A stretch of DNA of 64,000 bases from Sphingomonas qomolangmaensis (GTDB taxonomy: Bacteria > Pseudomonadota > Alphaproteobacteria > Sphingomonadales > Sphingomonadaceae), in NCBI RefSeq assembly GCF_024496245.1, contig NZ_CP101740.1, positions 2,169,501-2,233,500 of the forward strand, in the 5' to 3' direction. Shown here piece after piece: positions 57,239 to 64,000 of this stretch (positions are counted from its first letter, which is position 1; every line of letters starts with the position of its first letter). A program made the translations under genes and the position numbers. The notes beneath the pieces are model-generated. The model was not told the DNA's origin and did no database searches. It saw nothing but the letters and a program-made list of their open reading frames with translations.

Positions 57239-57652
57239 ATGAGCATCCTCGACGGCCTGATCGGCCCGCTTGCCGGCCTGATCGACAAAATCATCCCCGA
57301 CCCCAAGGCGCGCGACGCCGCCAAGCTCGAACTGCTGCGGCTCGAAGGGAGCCAGGAGATCGAGGCGATGCGCGCACGTCTCTCGGCGATCGTCGCCGAA
57401 GCGCAATCGACCGACCCCTGGACCAGCCGCGCGCGCCCGAGCTTCCTCTACGTCATGTACGCGCTGTTCCTGTTCGCGATCCCGATGGGGTTGCTGTCAG
57501 CGCTGTCGCCGCAGATCGCGCAGAGCATCTCGAACGGCATGACCGCGTATCTGCGCGGCTTGCCCGAGGAACTCTATGCGCTCTTCGGCACCGGCTATCT
57601 CGGCTACACCGCCGCGCGGCAATGGGGGAAGGCGAAGGGGGTCGATCGATAA
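57239..57652 (+). CDS. Holin-like protein (3TM holin family)
   Basis: 137 aa: an amphipathic head (MSILDGLIGPLAGLIDKIIPDPKARDAAKLELLRLE), the signature TDPWTSRARPSFLYVMYALFLFAIPMG, a second hydrophobic stretch and a C-terminal GYTAARQWGKAKG. Matches the 'holin of 3TMs' family that accompanies GH108 muramidases in prophages and gene transfer agents. ATG at 57239 after GGAG. No other phage gene is nearby. Confidence 0.85.
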   Translation: MSILDGLIGPLAGLIDKIIPDPKARDAAKLELLRLEGSQEIEAMRARLSAIVAEAQSTDPWTSRARPSFLYVMYALFLFAIPMGLLSALSPQIAQSISNGMTAYLRGLPEELYALFGTGYLGYTAARQWGKAKGVDR

Positions 57653-57690
57653 GGGGGATCACCCGCCGCGAGAGGCACCCACACCTCAAA

Positions 57691-57773
57691 CGTCATCCCA
57701 GCGAAAGCTGGGATCTCCCCATGTGGCTCGCGACGCCCGCAAAACGGGGGGGGCAGCTTTCGCTGGGGCGACC
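57691..57773. repeat. Palindromic repeat between holin and hslV
   Basis: cgtcatcccagcgaaagctgggatctcccc (57691-57720) contains the hairpin atcccagc-gaa-agctgggat; a shorter inverted partner gcagctttcgctggggcgacc lies at about 57754-57773. Common sphingomonad-type intergenic repeat. The rest of 57653-57889 holds no gene. Confidence 0.75.
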
Positions 57774-57889
57774 GTCGTAATGGGGGCAGAGGGGCGAACG
57801 GGGCAAAGGCGAGCGCACAAGACCGCAGCGACCGTGCCCAACGCCATCCCCGATTGCACCCCAACACCCCCTCCCCCATATCGCGCGCC

Positions 57890-58441
57890 ATGAGCAAGAA
57901 TATCACATGGCACGGCACCACCATCCTCTCGGTCCGCCGCGGCGGCAAGGTCGTCATCGCCGGCGACGGCCAGGTCACCCAGGGGCAGACGGTGATGAAG
58001 CCCAACGCCCGCAAGGTTCGTCCCTTGGGTGATGGCAAGGTGATCGCCGGGTTCGCGGGCGCGACCGCCGACGCCTTCACGCTTTTCGAGCGGCTCGAAG
58101 CCAAGCTCGAACGCCACCAGGGCCAGCTGCTGCGCGCCGCGGTCGAGCTCGCCAAGGACTGGCGCACCGACAAGTTCCTGCGCAATCTCGAGGCGATGTT
58201 GATCGTCGCCGACAAGGACGTGACCCTGGTGGTGACCGGCAATGGCGACGTGCTCGAACCCGAAGGCGGGATCGCCGCGATCGGTTCGGGCGGCAATTTC
58301 GCGCTCGCGGCGGCGCGCGCGCTGGTGGATTACGAGGCCGATGCCGAAGTGCTCGCGCGCAAGGCGATGGGGATTGCGGGCGAGTTGTGCGTGTACACCA
58401 ACGACCGGTTGACGGTGGAAATCCTCGACAGCGACACCTGA
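57890..58441 (+). CDS. hslV: ATP-dependent protease proteolytic subunit HslV
   Basis: 183-aa Thr protease forming the double-hexamer core with HslU. The short propeptide MSKNITWHG precedes the nucleophile Thr10 ([20 protein letters not shown]), so processing must remove nine residues. [24 protein letters not shown] and [14 protein letters not shown] are family motifs. Separated from hslU by a flavoprotein gene, which is not the usual direct hslVU adjacency. Confidence 0.97.
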   Translation: MSKNITWHGTTILSVRRGGKVVIAGDGQVTQGQTVMKPNARKVRPLGDGKVIAGFAGATADAFTLFERLEAKLERHQGQLLRAAVELAKDWRTDKFLRNLEAMLIVADKDVTLVVTGNGDVLEPEGGIAAIGSGGNFALAAARALVDYEADAEVLARKAMGIAGELCVYTNDRLTVEILDSDT

Positions 58442-58442
58442 T

Positions 58443-58481
58443 CCTTCTGCTCCCCTCCCCAAAAGGGAGGGGGGCAGAAGG
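58443..58481. terminator. Strong hairpin after hslV
   Basis: ccttctgctcccctccc-caaaa-gggaggggggcagaagg: long near-perfect stem starting 2 nt after the hslV stop. Terminator or message-stabilising structure. Confidence 0.6.
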
Positions 58482-58521
58482 GGCTCGCCCTGCCCCCACC
58501 CCCGCGCTACGCTGCAGCGCA

Positions 58522-59613
58522 ATGCTGACCCGCCGCACCCTGCTCGCCTCGGCCACGCTGGCGCTCCCCGCCTGCACCGTCATCAGCCCACGCCTGAGCA
58601 CTGCGAGCGCCACCTGCCCGCCCCCCGTCCGCGCCGAAGCAAACCGCGTCATCCGCACCGTCGCCGGGCTTCGCCCCTATCGCCCCGCCGGCTTCGTCGT
58701 GCGCGCCGAGCAGCTTGGCACCAAGCGCCTCGTCCACAATTACGGCCATGGCGGCGCGGGGATCACCTTGAGCTGGGGCACAAGCCGCCTCGCGACCAAC
58801 CTCGGGCTGCCGGGGCACGCTGGCGCGGTAGCGGTGGTCGGCGCGGGCGCGGTCGGGCTCGCCACCGCGCGGCTGGCGCAGGAGGCGGGCTATCCCGTCA
58901 CCCTCTATGCCAAGGCGCTGCCGCCCGAGACGACCTCGAACATCGCCGGCGGCCAGATCGTCCCCGCCAGCCACTTCACCGAAGGCATGGTCACCCCCGA
59001 ATGGCGCGCGCAGTATCGCACCGCGATGGACTATAGCTGGCGGCGCTTCCAGATCATGGTCGGCGACGGTTATTCGATCCGCTGGGTTCCGACCTGGCTG
59101 CCCGCGAGCGCCGAGCATGACGATGGCGACTGGATGGCGGCGTACAATCCCGCGCTAGCGCGCTTCGCATCGGGCCAGCATCCCTTCGGCGACGGCGCGA
59201 TGATCCGCTTCGACACGATGTATGTCGAAACCGGCCGCTATCTAGAACGCATGCTCGCCGATTTCCGCGCGGCGGGCGGCAAGGTCGTGGTGCGCGACTT
59301 CGATACCCCTGCCGATCTCGCCGCACTGCCCGACGCGCTAATTTTCAATTGCACCGGCCTTGGCAGCCACGAACTGTTCGGCGACGCCGGGCTGACGCCG
59401 GTGCGCGGCCAGCTCGCGATCCTGCTGCCGCAGCCCGAGATCGACTATGCCTATGCCGGGCGCGAGGGCTATATGTTCCCGCGCCCCGACGGCATCGTGC
59501 TGGGCGGAACCTTCGAGCGCGGGGTATGGGACGCTACCGCGCAGCCCGCCGACATCGCCGACATCATCGCCGGCCACGCCCGCACCGCCGCCGGCTGGCG
59601 CTGCCCCGCCTGA
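58522..59613 (+). CDS. D-amino-acid-oxidase-like flavoprotein, circularly permuted
   Basis: 363 aa. The N-terminus MLTRRTLLASATLALPAC suggests Tat export and a lipid-anchor Cys18. Residues about 41-90 (VAGLRPYRP...RLVHNYGHGGAGITLSWG) are the segment that normally ENDS DAAO proteins, including their signature. Only then comes the FAD Rossmann motif VAVVGAGAVGLATARLAQEAG (103-123), and the chain stops after EGYMFPRPDGIVLGGTFERGVWD...AAGWRCPA, just before where the moved segment would join. Probably oxidises a D-amino acid or similar amine. Confidence 0.85.
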   Translation: MLTRRTLLASATLALPACTVISPRLSTASATCPPPVRAEANRVIRTVAGLRPYRPAGFVVRAEQLGTKRLVHNYGHGGAGITLSWGTSRLATNLGLPGHAGAVAVVGAGAVGLATARLAQEAGYPVTLYAKALPPETTSNIAGGQIVPASHFTEGMVTPEWRAQYRTAMDYSWRRFQIMVGDGYSIRWVPTWLPASAEHDDGDWMAAYNPALARFASGQHPFGDGAMIRFDTMYVETGRYLERMLADFRAAGGKVVVRDFDTPADLAALPDALIFNCTGLGSHELFGDAGLTPVRGQLAILLPQPEIDYAYAGREGYMFPRPDGIVLGGTFERGVWDATAQPADIADIIAGHARTAAGWRCPA

Positions 59614-59672
59614 GCGCTTGGCCCGAACAAGATGCTTGAACCGGCGCGCGGCAGGGCCATCTAGCGGCCACC

Positions 59673-60965
59673 ATGCAAGAGAATCTCACCCCCAAGCAGA
59701 TCGTCGCGGCGCTCGACCAGCACATCATCGGCCAGAACGACGCCAAGCGCGCCGTCGCAGTCGCGATGCGTAACCGCTGGCGCCGCCAGCAGCTCGGCAG
59801 CGACCTGCGCGACGAAGTCACCCCCAAGAACATTCTGATGATCGGGCCCACCGGCTGCGGCAAGACCGAGATCAGCCGCCGGCTCGCCAAGCTGGCCGAC
59901 GCGCCCTTCGTGAAGGTCGAGGCGACCAAGTTCACCGAGGTCGGCTATGTCGGCCGCGACGTCGAACAGATCGCGCGCGACCTGGTCGAGGAAGCGATCC
60001 GGCTCGAGAAGGAACGCCGCCGAGTCGCGGTGAAGGACAAGGCCGAGGCCGCGGCGATGACGCGGCTGCTAGATGCGCTGACGGGCAAGGATTCGTCGCA
60101 GGCGACGCGCGAGGCGTTCCGCCTGCGCCTCAACGAGGGTCATCTCGATTCGACCGAGATCGAGATCGAGCTCGAAGCCGCCCCGTCGACGCCGTTCGAG
60201 GTGCCCGGCGGCATGCCGCAGATGATTAATCTGGGCGAGATGATGAAGGGCCTGAGTGGTCCGCAGCTAAAGCGCCGCAAGATGAACGTCCACGCCGCCT
60301 GGGAAAAACTGGTCGAGGAAGAGGCCGAGAAGCGGCTCGACCAGGACGAGGTCAGCCGCACCGCGCTCGCCGACGCCGAAGCCAATGGCATCGTCTTCCT
60401 CGACGAGATCGACAAGATCGCGGTCAGCGACGTGCGCGGCGGATCGGTCAGCCGCGAGGGGGTCCAGCGCGACCTGCTCCCGCTGATCGAGGGCACGACG
60501 GTCGCCACCAAATACGGGCCGATGAAGACCGACCATATCCTGTTCATCGCCAGCGGCGCGTTCCACGTCGCCAAGCCTTCGGACCTGCTGCCCGAACTCC
60601 AGGGCCGGCTGCCGATCCGTGTCGAGCTCAAGGGGCTGACAGAAGCCGATTTCGTCGCGATCCTGTCGGACACCAAGGCGTCGCTGCCGCTGCAGTACAA
60701 GGCGCTGATCGCGACCGAGGGCGTCGAGGTGAACTTCACCCCCAGCGGCATCGCCGCGATCGCGCGGATAGCCGCCGAAGTGAATGGCGAGATCGAGAAT
60801 ATCGGCGCGCGCCGGCTGCAGACGGTGATGGAAAAGTTGCTCGAGGAAGTCAGCTTCGAAGCCGAGGACCGCCAGGGATCGGTGGTCGAGGTCGACGGCG
60901 CCTATGTCGACGCGCAGCTCAAGGAGATCGCGCGCAACACCGATCTCAGCCGCTACGTGCTGTGA
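59673..60965 (+). CDS. hslU: ATP-dependent protease ATPase subunit HslU
   Basis: 430-aa AAA+ unfoldase that feeds substrates to Hsl[30 protein letters not shown] start, Walker [10 protein letters not shown] from residue 58, the GYVGRD pore loop, I-domain (about 110-240), Walker [13 protein letters not shown], sensor-2 region ([14 protein letters not shown]) and the C-terminal RYVL tail that docks in HslV are all present. Complete. Confidence 0.98.
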   Translation: MQENLTPKQIVAALDQHIIGQNDAKRAVAVAMRNRWRRQQLGSDLRDEVTPKNILMIGPTGCGKTEISRRLAKLADAPFVKVEATKFTEVGYVGRDVEQIARDLVEEAIRLEKERRRVAVKDKAEAAAMTRLLDALTGKDSSQATREAFRLRLNEGHLDSTEIEIELEAAPSTPFEVPGGMPQMINLGEMMKGLSGPQLKRRKMNVHAAWEKLVEEEAEKRLDQDEVSRTALADAEANGIVFLDEIDKIAVSDVRGGSVSREGVQRDLLPLIEGTTVATKYGPMKTDHILFIASGAFHVAKPSDLLPELQGRLPIRVELKGLTEADFVAILSDTKASLPLQYKALIATEGVEVNFTPSGIAAIARIAAEVNGEIENIGARRLQTVMEKLLEEVSFEAEDRQGSVVEVDGAYVDAQLKEIARNTDLSRYVL

Positions 60966-61370
60966 TCAGTCGGCGGGCTTGTCGTACGGGGTGAACATCC
61001 CGAACCGGCAATAGGCCGAGGGGATCGCCCCGCCGCCGCGCGATACGGTGCGGAACCGGTCGTTGCTGCATATCTGCCCGCCATAGACTTCGGTGATGAT
61101 GATCGGATCGCCCGCCAGCGACGAGCATCCCTCGATCTTGCTGATCAGCAGCCGGGTGCCGGTCTGGCGATAGGTAATCATGTCATCGCCGATGATCTGC
61201 GGGTTCTGCTGCCCGACGCTCGACAGGCAACGCTGCGGCTCGCCGGCGACCAGTCCCTCGGTCGCCTCGGCGAACGCGGCGGCCGACTTCGCCTCGTCGG
61301 CGGCGATCTGTTCGGGCGTCGCGGCGCAACCGCACAGGGTGAGCGCGAGGCAGGCAATGAGGGTACGCAT
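60966..61370 (-). CDS. Small lipoprotein, paralogue B
   Basis: 134 aa with a lipobox ending in Cys15 (TLCGCAATPEQIA). The mature part has conserved cysteines in GEPQRCLSSVGQQ, IEGCSSLAGDPIIIT, GGQICSNDRFRTV and PSAYCRFGMFTPY. Function unknown. Its ATG shares one base with the stop of a clear paralogue upstream (TGATG). I recognise no named family. Confidence 0.8.
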   Translation of the reverse strand: MRTLIACLALTLCGCAATPEQIAADEAKSAAAFAEATEGLVAGEPQRCLSSVGQQNPQIIGDDMITYRQTGTRLLISKIEGCSSLAGDPIIITEVYGGQICSNDRFRTVSRGGGAIPSAYCRFGMFTPYDKPAD

Positions 61371-61795
61371 CAGTTTGCTCCCGAGCGCGAGGCGCGACGA
61401 TAGGGCACGAACTCGCCGAGCGAGCACGAGCCGGTCATGAATCCCGCGGTTCGGTCGACGGTGCGGACGATGTCGCCGCGGCACAATTGGCCGGTCGGGG
61501 TCTGGGTGACCAGGATGTCGTCCTGCCCAAGCCGGCACCCGGGGCTGGTATCGTTGCGATAATAGGTGCTCGTGCCCTGCTGATACAGGATCGTCTGGCC
61601 ATATTGGTCGCTGCTGCGCAGCAGGCTCTGGTTGACGCACGACTGCGGCTCACCCGGCACATAGCCCGCCAGCTTCTTTTCGATCCGCGCCATCTGCCGC
61701 GCATCGGCGGCATCGCTTCGCGCCATTTCCTCGGGGGTCGCGGCGCAGCCCGCCAGCGCGATCGCGGACAATAACGGAAAGGCAATCGCTCGCAT
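61370..61795 (-). CDS. Small lipoprotein, paralogue A
   Basis: 141 aa with lipobox LAGC (Cys17) in MRAIAFPLLSAIALAGCAATPEEMA. Same plan as its neighbour: GEPQSCVNQSLLR, SPGCRLGQDDILVTQ, GQLCRGDIVRTVDR, GSCSLGEFVPYRR. Cysteines at matching positions imply a shared disulfide-bonded fold. ATG at 61795 follows GGGAGA. Possibly a Sphingomonadaceae-restricted envelope protein; no function assigned. Confidence 0.82.
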   Translation of the reverse strand: MRAIAFPLLSAIALAGCAATPEEMARSDAADARQMARIEKKLAGYVPGEPQSCVNQSLLRSSDQYGQTILYQQGTSTYYRNDTSPGCRLGQDDILVTQTPTGQLCRGDIVRTVDRTAGFMTGSCSLGEFVPYRRASRSGAN

Positions 61796-61848
61796 CTTTC
61801 GTCTCCCTGGCCCCGCGAATCGCACCGAAGGTGCGCGCATCTAAATGA

Positions 61849-62583
61849 CTAACCCCTGAACGCGTCTTTGGCTGCACGTAGCTCGGCGAGTTGCGCCGCC
61901 GTTCCAGCGCGCAGGAACGGATTGCTCGCAAGTTCGAGCGCGATCGTCGTCGGCACCGTCGGCTCGCCCGCCGCGCGCTGGCGCTCCACCGTCTCGAGCC
62001 GCTCGGCGATCGCCGCGTTGCCGGGCTCGGCAACACGCGCATAGCGCCCGTTCGACAGCGTATATTCGTGCGCGCAATAGACGATCGTCTCAGGCGGCAA
62101 GGCGGCGAGCCGCTGCATGTTGCCGAACATCTGCCCGGCATCGCCCTCGAACAACCGCCCGCAGCCCATCGCGAACAAGGTGTCGCCGACGAAGACGCTC
62201 GCATCCTCGGCGAAGTGGAAGGCGATATGTCCCGCGGTGTGCCCCGGCGTTTCGATCACCGTCGCGACATGGCCACCCAGTGCAACGCTATCCCCTCCGC
62301 CCACCAGCCGATCGGCGGTGGGGATCCTCGCCGCCTCGGCCACGGGCGCGATCACGACCGCGCCGTGCGCCGCCTTGATCGCGGCATTGCCACCGGTGTG
62401 GTCGGGATGCCAATGCGTGTTCCAGATCGCGCCGATCCGCCAGCCACGCGCATCGGCTTGCGCGAGTACCGGTGCCGCCTCGGCGGGGTCGACGACCATC
62501 GTCTCCCCCGATCCGCCATCATGCACCAGCCAGACATAATTGTCCGACAGCGCGGGGATGCGGACGATTTCGAGCGCCGCCAT
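61849..62583 (-). CDS. gloB: Hydroxyacylglutathione hydrolase (glyoxalase II)
   Basis: 244-aa metallo-beta-lactamase fold enzyme hydrolysing S-D-lactoylglutathione. Metal motif THWHPDH (His57, His59, Asp61, His62), then TPGHTAGHIAFHF, FVGDTLFAMGCGRLFEG and YCAHEYTLSNGRYA. C-terminal glutathione-binding basic region ends in NPFLRAG. ATG at 62583 shares bases with the gloA stop; an ATG at 62589 is also possible. Second step of methylglyoxal detoxification. Confidence 0.95.
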   Translation of the reverse strand: MAALEIVRIPALSDNYVWLVHDGGSGETMVVDPAEAAPVLAQADARGWRIGAIWNTHWHPDHTGGNAAIKAAHGAVVIAPVAEAARIPTADRLVGGGDSVALGGHVATVIETPGHTAGHIAFHFAEDASVFVGDTLFAMGCGRLFEGDAGQMFGNMQRLAALPPETIVYCAHEYTLSNGRYARVAEPGNAAIAERLETVERQRAAGEPTVPTTIALELASNPFLRAGTAAQLAELRAAKDAFRG

Positions 62584-63050
62584 CACCATTCGCCGATATT
62601 GGGCGCCGACTGCCAAGGCTCGGCAGGGGCAAGCGCCGGGCCGTCCTGCAACAGCTCGATCGAAATGCCGTCGGGGGAGCGCACGAACGCCATGTTGCCG
62701 TCGCGCGGCGGGCGGTTGATCACCACCCCGGCATCGGCGAAGCGCTGGCAGGCCGCGTAGATGTCGTTGACATAATAGGCCAGATGGCCGAAATTGCGCC
62801 CGCCGGTATAGACCTCGGGCGGCGTGCCGTCCTCGGCGGGCCAGTTATAGGTCAGCTCGACCTCGGCATCGGCGCGCTCACCCGGCCCGCGCATCGCATC
62901 GGGGGTGGCAAGGAAGATCAGCGTGAAGCGCGCCGCGTTATTCTCCATCCGGCGCACTTCCTTCAGCCCCAGCAATTCCAAGAACGCGATCGTCGCGTCG
63001 GGATCGCTGACGCGGATCATCGTGTGGAGATATTTCGTCATGGCGGGCAT
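62583..63050 (-). CDS. gloA: Lactoylglutathione lyase-like VOC protein (glyoxalase I)
   Basis: 155 aa. Metal-ligand strands are placed as in GloA: HTMIRVSDPDATIAFLELLG, VELTYNW, GHLAYYVNDIYAACQRF and DGISIELLQDG. Converts the methylglyoxal-glutathione hemithioacetal to S-lactoylglutathione. Starts at ATG 63050 or 63041. Directly coupled to gloB, so both glyoxalase steps are co-expressed. Confidence 0.92.
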   Translation of the reverse strand: MPAMTKYLHTMIRVSDPDATIAFLELLGLKEVRRMENNAARFTLIFLATPDAMRGPGERADAEVELTYNWPAEDGTPPEVYTGGRNFGHLAYYVNDIYAACQRFADAGVVINRPPRDGNMAFVRSPDGISIELLQDGPALAPAEPWQSAPNIGEW

Positions 63051-63104
63051 GCTCCGTTCGTTATAGCTTCGATTGACGGCGGATATCGGTCCGGGGGGTG
63101 GGCG

Positions 63105-63815
63105 ATGGAAGAGCGGGTGACGACGAATCGTTCGATATGGCTGCTGGCGGCGGCGGTCGTGCTCGCGATCGGGATGATCGTCGGCGGCTATCTGCTGGGC
63201 AATGGCCTGGTGCGCGCGCGGCTGGCCGATCGATCGGTAACGGTGCGCGGGCTCGCCGAGCGCGACGTCAATGCCGACCTCGCGGTGTGGACGCTCAATT
63301 ACCAGAAGGTCGGCACCGACACCGATACGGTACGCGCCGAGATCGCCGCCGACACCGCGCGCATCCGCGCGTTCTTCGCGAGCCTTGGCTTCCCTGCCGA
63401 CGCGCTCGCGCCCGCGGGCACCGGGGTCAGCCAATACAATAACAACGGCGTGATGACGGTGACGATCAACCAGCGGATGCAGCTGCGCACCACCGACATC
63501 AAGCGCGCGCAGGCCGCGGTCGCGCGCCAGTTCGACCTGGTGAGCCAGGGCGTGCTGCTGCAGGAAGGATCGGGGATTTCGTACAGCTTCACCAAGCTCA
63601 ACGACATCAAGCCGCCGATGGTCGCCGCCGCCACCCGCGACGCCCGCGCCGCCGCCGAGCAATTCGCCAAGGACAGCGACACCGCCGTGGGCGGCATCAA
63701 GAGCGCGACCCAGGGCTATTTCTCGATCGAAGCACGCGACGGCGCCGAGGGCGGCAACGACACCCCGTTCAAGAAGGTGCGCGTGGTGACCACGGTGGAT
63801 TTCTATTTGAAGTAG
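63105..63815 (+). CDS. SIMPL-domain (DUF541) membrane-anchored protein
   Basis: 236 aa. One N-terminal helix (SIWLLAAAVVLAIGMIVGGYLLGNGLV) anchors a periplasmic SIMPL domain beginning DRSVTVRGLAERDVNADLAVW and containing SGISYSFTKLNDIKPPMVAAATRDARAAAEQFA. SIMPL proteins are implicated in envelope stress tolerance, but the mechanism is unclear. ATG at 63105, divergent from gloA. Confidence 0.9.
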   Translation: MEERVTTNRSIWLLAAAVVLAIGMIVGGYLLGNGLVRARLADRSVTVRGLAERDVNADLAVWTLNYQKVGTDTDTVRAEIAADTARIRAFFASLGFPADALAPAGTGVSQYNNNGVMTVTINQRMQLRTTDIKRAQAAVARQFDLVSQGVLLQEGSGISYSFTKLNDIKPPMVAAATRDARAAAEQFAKDSDTAVGGIKSATQGYFSIEARDGAEGGNDTPFKKVRVVTTVDFYLK

Positions 63816-63835
63816 GGGGTTGGTGCTTTCCTGCC

Positions 63836-63932
63836 CCGTTCGCCCTGAGCTTGTCGAAGGGTCGGCCCGCACCATCCACGTGCGTCTCCGGCCGCAGCGT
63901 TGGAAGCCCTTCGACAAGCTCAGGGCGAACGG
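63836..63932. repeat. Inverted repeat with 26-bp arms
   Basis: ccgttcgccctgagcttgtc... (63836-63861) and its exact reverse complement (63907-63932) flank a 45-nt centre. This cttgtcgaaggg-type element is widespread between genes in sphingomonads and other proteobacteria. Confidence 0.85.
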
Positions 63933-63956
63933 AATTAGAAGACCACTCGGTCTCGC

Positions 63957-64000
63957 TCAGACAAACCCCTCGACCACCCGAATGATCGCCGCGATGTCCT
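63957..64000 (-). CDS. 3' end of an unidentified gene
   Basis: The minus strand from the window edge reads DIAAIIRVVEGFV then TGA, in the orientation and composition of a real C-terminus. Too short to identify. Confidence 0.4.
   Translation of the reverse strand, partial: DIAAIIRVVEGFV

Overview
The window looks like chromosome of a Sphingomonas-type alphaproteobacterium (family Sphingomonadaceae). Reasons: very high G+C; Sphingomonadales-style blocks such as pyrE-pdxJ-acpS-lepB and coxB-coxA-ctaB-(small protein)-ctaG-coxC-DUF983-SURF1; a serC leader RNA candidate; and intergenic DNA full of G/C-rich palindromic repeats. Most of it is dense housekeeping sequence. Neighbouring genes commonly overlap by 1-4 nt (ATGA, GTGA, TTGA, TGATG), implying translational coupling.

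Layout. 0-5.6 kb: a bifunctional penicillin-binding protein, a tandem palindromic repeat array, a threonine aldolase-type lyase, an EamA transporter and a convergent NAD-dependent epimerase. 5.7-13.5 kb: two tandem secreted M28 peptidases, divergent aminopeptidase N, and a Tat-exported PhoD-type phosphatase. 13.6-18.9 kb: envelope sugar genes (a multi-spanning GT39-like protein, two GT4 glycosyltransferases, a DUF2141 protein and a large membrane protein). 18.9-23.4 kb: minus-strand run pyrE, serine hydrolase, pdxJ, acpS, lepB, maiA. 23.6-30.1 kb: the aa3-type cytochrome c oxidase operon with its heme, copper and SURF1 assembly genes. 30.8-38.5 kb: thrC, a methyltransferase, ccmA-ccmB, a small zincin, phhB, an SDR and a two-gene osmoprotectant ABC importer. 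38.6-44.6 kb: phospholipase D, hisZ, DUF559 and the serine pathway genes serA and serC.

45.2-50.2 kb is a decayed accessory patch. It holds remnants of an IS3-family and an IS5-family element side by side, an orphan bacterial sugar transferase, and a PHP-domain phosphoesterase broken by several frameshifts. 50.3-57.7 kb follows with a secreted P1-family peptidase, an OxyR-like LysR regulator with no cysteines, a tripartite export operon (ABC-type membrane protein, HlyD-type adaptor, TolC-type outer-membrane protein), and a muramidase-holin pair. The ABC protein has lost the Walker A, signature and Walker B residues in its nucleotide-binding domain, so the operon is not an ordinary type I secretion system. 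It is my main candidate for an under-described system.

57.9-64 kb: hslV and hslU flank a D-amino-acid-oxidase-like flavoprotein whose sequence is circularly permuted: the motif that normally ends the family lies ahead of the Rossmann fold. Then come two tandem paralogous lipoproteins, the glyoxalase pair gloA-gloB, a SIMPL-domain protein and the 3' end of one more minus-strand gene.

A theme across the window is palindromic repeats used as working sequence. They lie between convergent genes like terminators, appear to supply Shine-Dalgarno purines for acpS, the epimerase gene, ctaB and hisZ, and encode the C-terminus of the DUF559 protein. No rRNA, tRNA or CRISPR array was recognised.
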